From Diphasiastrum complanatum (Eukaryota; Streptophyta; Lycopodiopsida; Lycopodiales; Lycopodiaceae), in contig CM055109.1 of the NCBI GenBank assembly GCA_029204225.1, positions 39,441,592-39,505,591 of the forward strand: 64,000 nt of DNA. Direction: 5' to 3'. A program made the position numbers and the translations under genes. The notes beneath the pieces were generated by a model. It ran no database searches. It was not told where the DNA came from and saw nothing but the letters and a program-made list of their open reading frames with translations. Shown here piece by piece: positions 32,666-41,960 of the stretch; position 1 is the stretch's first letter, and each line of letters begins with the position of its first letter.

Positions 32666-33225
32666 ATGGTGCAATCCGACCTTTCCGGTCTGTGGGACGA
32701 GGTAGACATTGTCAGGCGGGTTGCCGACAAGGCCAACAAGACCGGTCAGAAGATCGTGCGCTGCCGATACTATCTCGTCGAGTTTGCTGCATCCCTCACT
32801 CGCCTTAAAGGCCATCTGCTCGGTGCACGCGCCAAAAATGGTGCCACCTTGAATGTTGCCCCTTGTGGCAGCATGACCGTCCCCGACAGGCAGCGACTAC
32901 TGGACACCTACGGGCCGCGGCTCGCGGCAGGGGAGAACACCATTTCGGAGGGCGTTCTCCGATTCTGCACCGCTCCTTATGTGGATAACCCAGAGTTGCT
33001 GCCTGCTTGGCTGGCACGCACGAGGAGAGGGAATGCATCCTCCTCCAGTCCCTTTGCCCCTCAGACAGTTTTGCCTCACGCACCCCCATCTGCTCAGATT
33101 CCGGTGGATCCCGTCCCATCGCGTCCGCTAGTTGCCACTGCGGTTCCACCACCACCCACTGTTGCTCGCACTCCACCAGTCTACGACTTTCTCATGGACT
33201 CTCCGCCACCCGAGCAGGCCCACAT
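32666..33225 (+). CDS. copy II BED-finger protein (transposase N-terminus)
   Basis: ATG at 32666, MVQSDLSGLWDEVDIVRRV, then VRCRYYLVEFAASLTRLKGH. It is open through TISEGVLRFCTAPYVDNPE and the proline-rich RTPPVYDFLMDSPPPEQA. The second zinc-binding Cys is Tyr (CRYY versus CRYC in copy I), so the finger is probably unfolded. At the deletion junction the frame runs on out of register into tail sequence to 33322. It might make a truncated protein if transcribed; activity is unlikely. Confidence 0.65.
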
Positions 33226-34093
33226 TGGATTCAGAGGCCCAGCAGATGCCGAGTGTCAGGGCGCCCCCATCATCTCTTGCCAGCATGCCATACACAGAGT
33301 TCCAGCCAGAGCAGCCGCATGAGGTGCCTACAGTTCCTCCAGCTCCTCAGAGGGTGTATGTGCGTCGCACAGCTCCTACAGTGCCACCGATGCCATTTAG
33401 GCCTGCAGCCCCTCCATCGCCGTCCACTTCTGCAGCACCAGGTCTCCATGGCAGGCCACCATCTGTGCCCAGGTTTTCTCTTGCAGCGCCCACATCCACA
33501 GTGGCTCCTCCAGTGGCAGCACCCAGGATGTACCAGTACCGGCCACCACAGCGCCCCTTTCAGTACATATCGCCACTGTACTCACCTCCTGCACAGCCAG
33601 TTCCTCCACCTGCAGCAGCCCCACGGGCACACACTCCACGAGCTCATCCTCGCTCAGTTGCACAGGGAGTTCCCTCTTTTGCTTCCCTATCCTAGCCGGC
33701 CTCAGCTTGGGCCCAGCCTAGCCAGCCAGGTGATTTGCATGGGGGTGACGAGGCATTGACAGCTCCTCTTGTCCGCAAGAGACCAGGCAGGCCCAAGGGT
33801 GCACCGAACAAGAAAGGCAAGGCACAGAAACTGCCAGGGAGGAGAGGACGACCACGCAGGGCTCCAGGTACAGGTAGAGGTGCAGTATCACAGCCAGTTG
33901 GAGCAGGTGTTGTTGGTTTGGCCTGCTTGGGGGCTGATGCGGAGGCTGATTGGGAGGATGAGGATGACGAGTCTTCCCCCTCGGATACACAGCCCATGCC
34001 AGTTCCAGACAGGCAGAGATATCGGCTGCGAGAGTCAGCTCGGGGCCCTGAATTGTCTCCAGAGCGTTCGTCTGAGTCAGAGCCAGAGCATTG
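33226..34093 (+). pseudogene. copy II proline-rich tail and AT-hooks
   Basis: DSEAQQMPSVRAPPSSLAS is followed by PQRVYVRRTAPTVPPMPFRP, more Pro/Ala-rich repeats, and a TAG at about 33693 shared with copy III (copy I has CAG there). The same frame then gives APLVRKRPGRPKGAPNKKGK and LPGRRGRPRRAPGTGRG, two AT-hooks with GRP cores. It ends acidic and serine-rich (SSESEPEH). AT-hooks bind the minor groove of AT-rich DNA. Confidence 0.72.
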
Positions 34094-34617
34094 ATTGTGG
34101 CTCTGTTGTTTTAGTTTCAGTAGTTTGTCTCTAGCAGACAGTCTACCATTGTACTCAGATGATTTTTCACATTATATACAGTGTTTGGCCTACATTATTT
34201 GCTGCACATTGTGCGTATGTCGCTTTGTACATGTGATGCTTTATTTTATGTTGAAGAATTCTATGTGCGTGTCTGAATCCTATTTTCATTTAATTTCGTT
34301 TGAAGTGAATGCTAGCTTCAAATATATGCACCTACATCATGAGCACATCAATCACCCCTACACCCCAAACGACATTTCATTAACACATGTAATACATCTG
34401 CATTCAAAAAAATTACAGACATTGCATCTTACATGACCAGGCTCGCGTTGCACAAAAAACAACTATGTATATATTCAACCGTTGTATCAGGATAACATCA
34501 CATATACTGTCATTTTTTTAAGCAGCCATCTAGTTATTTGCTGCACCATAAACTGCCGAAAACTACATAGCAACAGTCCGTCACATACGGGTGGACCTCA
34601 TCTATTCTAAACATCCC

Positions 34618-34983
34618 TCACTGATCCTCCACCGACTCCTCGCCCTCCTCTGGTGCATTGTTTTGTCGCTCTTGCTCTGCCTCCCGGTTAGCCCGAGCTG
34701 CCTCTTGGTTAGCCCGACGTCTGGCCGCCCTTTCCCTGACCATGATGAGCTGCCGTCGTGTGAAATTCATTCCGATCTGCTCATCCAGATCCAGCTCGAC
34801 AGCGGGGACAAGATCCAAAGCGGGGGCGGGTGGCTCCGGTTCCGGATTTCTCTGTCGAGTCTGTCGCAGCATCTCTCGGATATCTGCCTCTTGCTTCCGA
34901 TGCCTCTCGTTGTGCCTTCGGATATCTTCCTCAAGCTTTCTCCTGGCTTCGCCCTCGGGCTTCGGTGGTATGCGCTCAGCCAT
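34618..34983 (-). CDS. copy II ORF2, Arg/Glu-rich small protein
   Basis: An intact 121-codon frame, start ATG at 34983: MAERIPPKPEGEARRKLEED, then IRRHNERHRKQEADIREMLR, a Pro/Glu linker, VELDLDEQIGMNFTRRQLIM and REAEQERQNNAPEEGEESVE. Charged, mostly helical, with coiled-coil potential and no zinc or catalytic motif I recognise. It converges with the transposase gene. In a 150-bp comparison with copy IV, six of ten differing codons are synonymous in this frame. Those changes fall on first codon positions of the longer antisense frame, supporting this strand as coding. Possibly an accessory transposition protein (inference). Confidence 0.6.
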   Translation of the reverse strand: MAERIPPKPEGEARRKLEEDIRRHNERHRKQEADIREMLRQTRQRNPEPEPPAPALDLVPAVELDLDEQIGMNFTRRQLIMVRERAARRRANQEAARANREAEQERQNNAPEEGEESVEDQ

Positions 34984-35189
34984 CTCGATCGACCTTCTCC
35001 TCACAGCACCCTGATCCTTGAACACCCTCTCACAGCACCCTGGCTCTCAAACAGCCTCTCACAGCCTGTCACCGGCTCTCGCTTGCTCTCTCACTGTCTA
35101 TCACTAGCCCTCTCACAGCCTCTGAAAATGCCGACCACAATGGCAATGTGAGTGCCTATTTATCCCCACAGCCTGATCGGCCATGTGGA

Positions 35190-35395
35190 TTCCCATCATC
35201 CCTCCATGTGCCTCCGTACTTGCCCCCATGTGATGCTCCCCCCTGTGTTGGTCTCCCATTGGGCCCATGGTCTGCTCACCCACAATGCCCATGTGCCTCT
35301 GTACTTGCCCCCATGTGATGCTACCCCCCTGTGTTGGTCTCCCATTGGCCCCTCGGTCTGCTCACTCTCAGTGCCCATGTGCCACTGCAACAGTC
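35190..35395. repeat. copy II subterminal ~90-bp tandem duplication
   Basis: Blocks beginning CCATGTGCCTC(C/T)GTACTTGC and ending TCTGCTCAC occur twice in tandem. They are mirrored in copy III at about 35913-36118 and amplified in copy IV. Confidence 0.7.
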
Positions 35396-35532
35396 CCCTG
35401 CATCATGTACTGTACCCTCTTTTTCTACACCCAGAACCCCCTTTTCTTACTTTTTTTTTGTCCTTTTTTGGTAGTTAATATGCAAAAAAAAACTATTAAA
35501 AATATATTAAAAAATAAAAAAAAACATTAAAA

Positions 35533-35645
35533 ATGGTACCGCCCTGGTACCGCGGATCCCAGGGCGGTACCGTACCGACGGTACCACTGATATGGTACCG
35601 GCGGTACCATACCAGCGGTACCACGGGGTACTATGATATATATAC
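35533..35645. repeat. copy II right terminal GGTACC palindromes
   Basis: A run of GGTACC palindromes in different contexts (CGCGGATCCCAGGGC, CCGACGGTACCAC, GCGGTACCATACC, ACGGGGTACTATG) ends at 35635 before ATATATATA. The last 38 bp are duplicated at 35645-35682. Confidence 0.8.
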
Positions 35646-36324
35646 CATACCACTGGTACCACGGGGTACTATGATATATATATCATAGTACCCCGTGGTA
35701 CCGCTGGTATGGTACCGCCGGTACCATATCAGTGGTACCGCCGGTACGGTACCGCCCTGGGATCCGCGGTACCATTTTTAATGTTTTTTTTTTATTTTTT
35801 AATATATTTTTAATAGTTTTTTTTTGCATATTAACTACCAAAAAAGGACAAAAAAAAGTAAGAAAAGGGGGTTCTGGGTGTAGAAAAAGAGGGTACAGTA
35901 CATGATGCAGGGGACTGTTGCAGTGGCACATGGGCACTGAGAGTGAGCAGACCGAGGGGCCAATGGGAGACCAACACAGGGGGGTAGCATCACATGGGGG
36001 CAAGTACAGAGGCACATGGGCATTGTGGGTGAGCAGACCATGGGCCCAATGGGAGACCAACACAGGGGGGAGCATCACATGGGGGCAAGTACGGAGGCAC
36101 ATGGAGGGATGATGGGGATCCACATGGCCGATCAGGCTGTGGGGATAAATAGGCACTCACAATGCCATTGTGGTCGGCATTTTCAGAGGCTGTGAGAGGG
36201 CTAGTGATAGACAGTGAGAGAGCAAGCGAGAGCCGGTGACAGGCTGTGAGAGGCTGTTTGAGAGCCAGGGTGCTGTGAGAGGGTGTTCAAGGATCAGGGT
36301 GCTGTGAGGAGAAGGTCGATCGAG

Positions 36325-36690
36325 ATGGCTGAGCGCATACCACCGAAGCCCGAGGGCGAAGCCAGGAGAAAGCTTGAGGAAGATATCCGAAGGCACAACG
36401 AGAGGCATCGGAAGCAAGAGGCAGATATCCGAGAGATGCTGCGACAGACTCGACAGAGAAATCCGGAACCGGAGCCACCCGCCCCCGCTGTGGGTCCTGT
36501 CCCCGCTGTCGAGCTGGATCTGGATGAGCAGATCGGAATGAATTTCACACGACGGCAGCTCATCATGGTCAGGGAAAGGGCGGCCAGACGTCGGGCTAAC
36601 CAAGAGGCAGCTCAGGCTAACCGGGAGGCAGAGCAAGAGCGACAAAACAATGCACCAGAGGAGGGCGAGGAGTCGGTGGAGGATCAGTGA
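36325..36690 (+). CDS. copy III ORF2, Arg/Glu-rich small protein
   Basis: An intact 121-codon frame with ATG at 36325, nearly identical to copy II ORF2. Differences are confined mainly to the proline-rich linker (PAPAVGPVPAVELD against PAPALDLVPAVELD) and one Ala/Arg-region change (QEAAQANRE). Same converging layout with the transposase, whose stop lies about 520 bp away. The upstream in-frame GTG at 36283 is not needed, because copy IV also begins MAE. No known domain; strongly charged (Arg, Glu, Gln) with GMNFTRRQLIMVRERAARRR as the most conserved core. Confidence 0.6.
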   Translation: MAERIPPKPEGEARRKLEEDIRRHNERHRKQEADIREMLRQTRQRNPEPEPPAPAVGPVPAVELDLDEQIGMNFTRRQLIMVRERAARRRANQEAAQANREAEQERQNNAPEEGEESVEDQ

Positions 36691-37213
36691 GGGATGTTTA
36701 GAATAGATGAGGTCCACCCGTATGTGGCGGACTGTTGCTATGTAGTTTTCGGCAGTTTATGGTGCAGCAAATAACTAGATGGCTGCTTAAAAAAATGACA
36801 GTATATGTGATGTTATCCTGATACAACGGTTGAATATATACATAGTTGTTTTTTGTGCAACGCGAGCCTGGTCATGTAAGATGCAATGTCTGTAATTTTT
36901 TTAAATGCAGATGTATTACATGTGTTTATGAAATGTCGTTTGGGGTGTAGGGGTGATTGTTGTGCTCATGATGTAGGTGCATATATGTGAAGCTAGCATT
37001 CACTTCAAACGAAATTAAATGAAAATAGGATTCAGACACGCACATAGAATTCTTCAACATAAAATAAAGCATCACATGTACAAAGCGACATACGCACAAT
37101 GTGCAGCAAATAATGTAGGCCAAACACTGTATATAATGTGAAAAATCAACTGAGTACAATGGTAGACCGTCTGCTAGAGACAAACTACTGAAACTAAAAC
37201 AACAGAGCCACAA

Positions 37214-37573
37214 TCAATGCTCTGGCTCTGACTCAGACGAATGCTCTGGAGACAACTCAGGGCCCCGAGCTGACTCTCGCAGCCGATATCTCTGCCTGTC
37301 TGGAACTGGCATGGGCTGTGTATTCGAGGGGGAAGACTCGTCATCCTCATCCTCCCAATCAGCCTCCGCATCAGCCCCCAAGCAGGCCAAACCAACAACA
37401 CCTGCTCCAATTGGTTGTGATACTGCACCTCTACCTGTACCTGGAGCCCTGCGTGGTCGTCCTCTCCTCCCTGGCAGTTTCTGTGCCTTGCCTTTCTTGT
37501 TCGGTGCACCCTTGGGCCTACCTGGTCTCTTGCGGACAAGAGGAGCTATCAATGCCTCGTCACCCCCATGCAA
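37214..37573 (-). CDS. copy III transposase C-terminus: AT-hooks
   Basis: 120 codons in the same register as the preceding tail, separated from it by a TAG at about 37614. VRKRPGRPKGAPNKKGK and GRRGRPRRAPGTGRG are two AT-hooks, followed by ADWEDEDDESSPSNTQ and SRYRL-like basic and SSESEPEH acidic ends. In copy I the TAG is CAG, so the ancestral protein probably ran straight into these hooks. Confidence 0.65.
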   Translation of the reverse strand: MHGGDEALIAPLVRKRPGRPKGAPNKKGKAQKLPGRRGRPRRAPGTGRGAVSQPIGAGVVGLACLGADAEADWEDEDDESSPSNTQPMPVPDRQRYRLRESARGPELSPEHSSESEPEH

Positions 37574-37615
37574 ATCACCTGGCTGGCTAGGCTGGGCCCA
37601 AGCTGAGGCCGGCTA

Positions 37616-38846
37616 GGATAGGGAAGCAAAAGAGGGAACTCCCTGTGCAACTGAGCGAGGAGGATGAGCTCGTGGAGTGTGTGCCCGTGGGGCTGCTGCA
37701 GGTGGAGGAACTGGCTGTGCAGGAGGCGAGTACAGTGGCGATATGTACTGAAAGGGGCGTTGTGGTGGCCGGTACTGGTACATCCTGGGTGCCGCCAAAG
37801 GAGGAGGATGTCACGTGGGTGCTGCCACTGGAGGAGCCACTGTGGATGTGGGCGCTGCAAGAGAAAACCTGGGCACAGATGGTGGCCTGCCATGGAGACC
37901 TGGTGCTGCAGAAGTGGACGGCGATGGAGGGGCTGCAGGCCTAAATGGCATCGGTGGCACTGGAGGAGCTGTGCGACGCACATACACCCTCTGAGGAGCT
38001 GGAGGAACTGTAGGCACCTCATGCGGCTGCTCTGGCTGGGACTCTGTGTGTGGCATGCTGGCAAGAGATGATGGGGGCGCCCTGACACTCGGCATCTGCT
38101 GGGCCTCTGAATCCAATGTGGCAACCAAGTCGGCCAGCTGGGCATCCGAATACAAATGCTCTGGGATCTGGGACTCATCCTGTGCACCAGCCTCAAAATC
38201 ATCCTGTGCACCAACCTCTGAATCATCTTGTGCACCAACCCCTGAATCAACCCAAGCCTCATCCTGTGCCTCATCATGTGCACCCTGTAGACCCTGCATG
38301 GCCTCCCAATCTGTGCAATGAATGTCATCAGGTGCCTCCTCTGGTGTGCTGTCGTAGTAACGGCCATGACTCTGTGCTGCACGCATCCAAACATCTGCGG
38401 GACCGGCATCTAAACCACTCTGCCCTCTATCAAGAGCCTCCTCCATCATGTCAACATAGGTAGGTATGCCACTGCCCCCCCCTGTGTGCCCTGCCTGTTT
38501 GCCGGTATAACATGTGCCATGTGTCCCACCTCTGCCACGTGATGCACCTATGACCCTTGCCCGTGGCGTGTGCCCTGCACCTGTATAATCTGCCTCATCC
38601 CTCTCTGGTCTGGCAAACACAACCCGAATGGGCTCATCCTCATCATGCTCATCCTCTGACACTGGCTCATCTGCCTCATACAATGGGGGCTCTCTGTGCT
38701 CAAGCCCAAGCTCTCTCTCTCTCATCTCGGCAAGCTCCCTCTCTCTCTCTGCCATCAACTGTGTGCCCAGGTCATCTGCAGGCATGGGATGGGTGCTGTC
38801 CGTAGGCAAGTCAACCTGGCGCTCCAAATCGGATATCTTCGTCTGC
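37616..38846 (-). CDS. copy III transposase tail: coiled-coil, acidic and proline-rich
   Basis: An exon beginning after a TTGCAG acceptor at about 38847. TKISDLERQVDLPTDSTH is coiled-coil-like. Then come ERERELAEMRERELGLEHRE, DEHDEDEPIRVVFARPERDE, THGTCYTGKQAGHTGGGSG, TYVDMMEEALDRGQSGLDAG and repeated VGAQDD/AGAQDE acidic units. From about 38110 it is rich in Pro/Ala/Ser. A TGA at 37811-37813 interrupts; beyond it PRMYQYRPPQRPFQYISPLY continues in frame. Plant hAT transposases usually end soon after the dimerisation domain, so this extension of about 500 residues is unusual. Confidence 0.65.
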
Positions 38847-38946
38847 AAGGTTTAAAATTGGCATGTCACAGAAACAACTCTATCAAGAAATGAAACCAAC
38901 ATACCTGGAGTCAACCAACATGCTATGAAAGGTTAGCTTATCACCT

Positions 38947-39106
38947 GCAATGCGCTCGTAATGGTCGGAAGCCTCCTGGCGAGACGTGCGTTGGTGCTAC
39001 AGAACACCAACCGCTCCAACTGACTCACTGACAAGCGGTTCCTTCTCCTCGTGTGAATCAGTGCCCATGTGCTCCAATTACGCTCACACACGGAGGCAGC
39101 ACAGTC
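38947..39106 (-). CDS. copy III transposase exon: hAT dimerisation domain
   Basis: The exon begins after a CACCACAG acceptor (39108-39107). DCAASVCERNWSTWALIHTR and RLSVSQLERLVFCSTNARL form the hAT C-terminal dimerisation motif. It joins exon 39545-39200 as RVLSQ + DCAAS, the usual A(I/L)R(I/V)LSQ...CERNWS arrangement. After NARL the original frame soon meets a stop, whereas the +1 frame gives SRQEASDHYERIAGDK and leads to a TCCAG/GTATGT donor near 38905. Either a frameshift or a missed splice lies here; copy I shows the same pattern. Confidence 0.75.
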
Positions 39107-39199
39107 CTGTGGTGCGTGCATTGAAATACTTCAGCACATTGTGGCAGAGGTGAAACTTCAACGAAACACAAAAAATGGAGGATAAAATGAGATGCATAC

Positions 39200-39545
39200 C
39201 TGAGAAAGGACACGCAGTGCAAGACGCTGTATAGATGGGTATGTGCTACCGAACATGGTCCACCAGGTAATGGGTAGCTGCCTCCTCTCTGGGTCCTGGG
39301 CAGCCGGGTAGCCGAATGTGCCCATGCCGAAACGAAATGCAGCGAGCTCCTCCATGAGCCTGATAGGATCCAAACCTATGTGTGGACCCACCCTGTGAAT
39401 GTACTGAAGCCAATCGGCCTCGAGCTCTCTGTCTGCGATCTGTGTCGGAGAGAGGAAGAGGGGATGCAGCATGTGTGCAACGCTGTGGATACTCCTGTGG
39501 AAGTAGTTCCACCGCGTCTCCCATATGAACTTCAGCTCTGTCATC
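39200..39545 (-). CDS. copy III transposase exon: central core
   Basis: Bounded by a CACCTGCAG acceptor and a CTCAG/GTATGC donor. It reads MTELKFIWETRWNYFHRSIH, HPLFLSPTQIADRELEADWL and MEELAAFRFGMGTFGYPAAQ. It ends LPITWWTMFGSTYPSIQRLA then LRVLSQ, the WW....G...P.L...A.R.L.Q stretch conserved in plant hAT transposases just before the dimerisation motif. Open throughout. This segment is deleted from copies I and II. Confidence 0.8.
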
Positions 39546-39659
39546 CTGCAGGTGAGGGGCATGTGGTTTAGGGCATTACGAAAAAGCTTAACACTGACAG
39601 AAAAACAAACTAGCAAGTACTAAAAAGATAAAGGTCAATTGCAACACTGCACCGCTTAC

Positions 39660-40740
39660 CTCTCTGGCTGCAAGATGGGTAACTGCAGGAACTGTCCAAT
39701 CCGGTCCATGAGCTCATACACCAGTCCAAGTGTCGACCCCTCGCTGTCAGCCATGCGGAGCACAATGTAAAGTGGTCGAAGCAGTCCTGACAATGTCTGT
39801 GCATCCCTCCAGAACTGGTCTCCCCTCACCGTGGAAGAAAAGTGCTCCCCATCCTCAGTGTGCGGAAATGTACTGGCACCCCAAAGATCACTGGCAACCA
39901 TCTGTAGAAGCTGGGCCCTGCACCTGATCAAACGGTCGATGACCACCAAGTCGAATGCAAAGCGCGTGGGGGCTGGCTTACGGAGGTCCAGATGGCTGAA
40001 CACCCGGAACATGGCAAGAACACGCCTCTTTCTGGTGACAAAAGTCACCAGGAAGAGGGCCTCCCGGACGATGGCTCTAACCCAGGGAAGTGCTCCAATG
40101 TCCCCCATCAGAAGGTCTATGCCGTGGGCTGCACAGGGGGTATGAACAATATGAGGGAACTCGGCCTCTAGCAGTACACCCATCTGAATGCAATTCGTGG
40201 CAATGTCCGTCACCACCGTGACGACATGCTGTGGGCCTATGGCTAGGATGGAAGACCTGATGACATCAAACATGAACTTTGCAGATATGACTCTCCCCCC
40301 CCTGCTGCAATCCACTGCCCTCAAAAATTGTGTGCCCATGCAGCTGGAGACCAGTATGTTGAGGATCGGCCTCCTCCTGACATCAGTCCAGCCATCGGAC
40401 ATGATGCGGCAACCGTAAGTGGCCCAGTGCCGACGCAAAGGCTCCATCTCTCTAGACAAGGACTCAACCCTATCCCTCAGCATGTGTGTGCGGACAACCT
40501 CTAAACTAGGGACTCTCCAGCTAGGGCTGACGGACTGTGCAAGGCGGAAGGCCCTTCTGAAGGGCTCAGAGTCGGTGATGGCAAAGGGCAGGTTCAGCTC
40601 GTAAACCAGACTGGCCACGGCCTGTGTGGCCTCTCTGTCCATGTGCGGCTGATGCGCGCCGCGAATGGTCTGCTGCACGAGGGCTCTCCCTGGTGGACGA
40701 CGGGTGGTGGACCTCCAGCACGGTGCACCAACCGTGACGG
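39660..40740 (-). CDS. copy III transposase exon: DUF659/hAT catalytic region
   Basis: The largest transposase exon, open for 340 codons from 40678 and ending at a GAGAG/GTAAGC donor (39659-39658). VQQTIRGAHQPHMDREATQA and VYELNLPFAITDSEPFRRAF lead in. LRRHWATYGCRIMSDGWTDV holds the first catalytic Asp, and HVVTVVTDIATNCIQMGV the second (the usual VTDNA is VTDIA here). HTPCAAHGIDLLMGDIGALP, SHLDLRKPAPTRFAFDLVVI and LLQMVASDLWGAS follow. DUF659 is the N-terminal part of the RNase H-like transposase fold. It would cut the element ends. The upstream BED exon is missing, so this copy cannot make a full protein. Confidence 0.85.
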
Positions 40741-40850
40741 GAATGGTTCTTTACGCCATGCTAGACACTAAATACTGCCTCATCTACTGATGAACATTAC
40801 ATAACAACAGCCAGCCACATACGGCTAGACCCCATCTATGCTAAACATTC

Positions 40851-41183
40851 CTATGGATCCTCCACTGACTCCTCGCCCTCGTCAGGAGCATTGTTATGTC
40901 GCTCTCGCTCTGCCTCCCGATTAGCCCGAGCTGCCTCCTGGTCAGCCCGACGGCGGGCAACCCTTTCCCTGACCATGATGAGCTGCCGTCGTGTGAAGTT
41001 CATTCCGATTTGCTCATCCAAATCCAGCTCGACAGCGGGGGCGGGGGCCACAGCGGGGGCGGGGATCTGCAGCTCTGGGTGTCTCTGCCGAGTCTCTCGC
41101 AGCATCTCTGCAATGTCTGCCTCTTGCTCCCGATGCCTTTCGACATCTTCCTCGAGCTTCCTCCTGGCTTCGCCCTCCGCCAT
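40851..41183 (-). CDS. copy IV ORF2, 110 codons
   Basis: Intact frame MAEGEARRKLEEDVERHREQ, then ADIAEMLRETRQRHPELQI, VELDLDEQIGMNFTRRQLIM and REAERERHNNAPDEGEESVE. Compared with copies II/III it lacks short in-frame segments near the start but keeps the GMNFTRRQL core and the acidic end. Conservation of frame across a diverged copy supports real coding. It is on the same strand as the copy III transposase only because III and IV are joined end to end. Confidence 0.6.
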   Translation of the reverse strand: MAEGEARRKLEEDVERHREQEADIAEMLRETRQRHPELQIPAPAVAPAPAVELDLDEQIGMNFTRRQLIMVRERVARRRADQEAARANREAERERHNNAPDEGEESVEDP

Positions 41184-41451
41184 CTCACGACACCCTGTTG
41201 CTCGAAATGACCCTCACAGCCTCTCACAGCCTCTCAATGGCTCTCACTGGCTCTCTCACAGCCCCCCTCTCACAGCCTCTCACTCGGTCTGTCACACAGC
41301 CTCTCACAATGCCTCTCTCTCACAGCCTCCCACTGGCTCTCCCTCACAGCTTCTCACAATGCCTCTCACAGCCTCTCACTGGCTCTCTCACTGTCTCGTG
41401 AGTGCCTATTTAACCCCACAGCCTATTTCCCAATTTGCTTTTGTTGATGAT

Positions 41452-41960
41452 CCCATGTGCTACTGTACCTGCCCCATGTGCTGATCACATGCTGCACTGC
41501 GATTGGGTCCATGGTCTGCTCCTCCACAGTGCCCATGTGACGGTGTACCTGTCCGGATGTATTGCTCCCCCACATGCTGCACTCCGATTGGGTCCATGGT
41601 CTGCTCCTCCACAGTGCCCATGTGCTACTGTACCTGCCCCATGTGCTGATCCCCCACATGCTGCACTGCGATTGGGTCCATGGTCTGCTCCTCCACAGTG
41701 CCCATGTGACGGTGTACCTGTCCGGATGTATTGCTCCCCCACATGCTGCACTCCGATTGGTTCCATGGTCTGCTCCTCCACAGTGCCCATGTGCTACTGT
41801 ACCTGCCCCATGTATTTCTCCCCCACATGCTGCACTCCGATTGGTTCCATGGTCTGCTCCTCCACAGTGCCCATGTGCTACTGTACCTGCCCCATGTATT
41901 GCTCCCCCTCATGCCGCACTCCGATTCGGTCCGTGGCCTGCTCCCCCACAGTGCGCCCAG
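41452..41960. repeat. copy IV tandem array, ~84.5-bp unit, six copies
   Basis: CCCATGTG anchors recur at 41452, 41532, 41617, 41701, 41786 and 41870, and a partial unit starts near 41955. Units alternate between CTACTGTACCTGCCCC and GACGGTGTACCTGTCCGG types, giving a ~169-bp higher-order period over the first four. Copies I to III carry one or two versions of the same unit. Confidence 0.9.

Larger units (their letters stand above)
32295..35635 (+). mobile_element. hAT family copy II (internally deleted, both ends present)
   Basis: This runs from CATAGGTCCCGC after a TA repeat to GGGGTACTATG before a TA repeat (35636-35644). It encodes the BED exon, then jumps at about 33225 from PPPEQAH to the DSEAQQMPSVRAPP part of the C-terminal tail. 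The DUF659 core and dimerisation domain are therefore gone. AT-hooks (+) and an intact ORF2 (-) remain. It is a classic non-autonomous deletion derivative. Confidence 0.82.
33226..38115. repeat. 2.4-kb inverted repeat formed by copies II and III
   Basis: Left arm about 33226-35635, right arm about 35684-38115, with a 48-bp spacer. Pairs of homologous landmarks sum to 71308 from 33663/37645 to 35152/36156, so the arms are collinear. The exceptions are one 33-bp indel (near 33530/37800) and one 11-bp indel (near 35545). Protein-level differences between arms are few. The arms diverge where copy II has its deletion and copy III continues into the transposase. Confidence 0.9.
35684..40750 (-). 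mobile_element. hAT family copy III (nearly complete transposase, no BED end)
   Basis: Oriented opposite to copy II. Its ORF2-type end starts CATAGTACCCCG at 35684 after an AT repeat. The minus strand then carries, from high to low coordinate, the DUF659 core, middle exon, dimerisation exon and long C-terminal tail. ORF2 is on the plus strand at low coordinates. Above about 40750 the BED exon is absent. Sequence of another ORF2-type end (copy IV) follows, so III plus IV has two like ends in inverted orientation. Confidence 0.8.

Noticed and set aside
34591-35151. 186-codon plus frame opposite ORF2 in copy II (and its mirror 36717-36157)
   Set aside because: Longer than ORF2, but differences between copies fall on its first codon positions and are mostly synonymous in ORF2. 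I take ORF2 as the coding strand.
35600-35700. Inverted repeat as an assembly foldback artefact
   Set aside because: The arms differ by substitutions and two indels, and diverge where copy II is deleted while copy III continues with unique transposase exons. A simple artefact would be identical. Long reads should still confirm it.
41452-41960. CRISPR-like regular repeat
   Set aside because: Units are directly adjacent with no unique spacers, in a plant transposon end; it is an ordinary tandem repeat.
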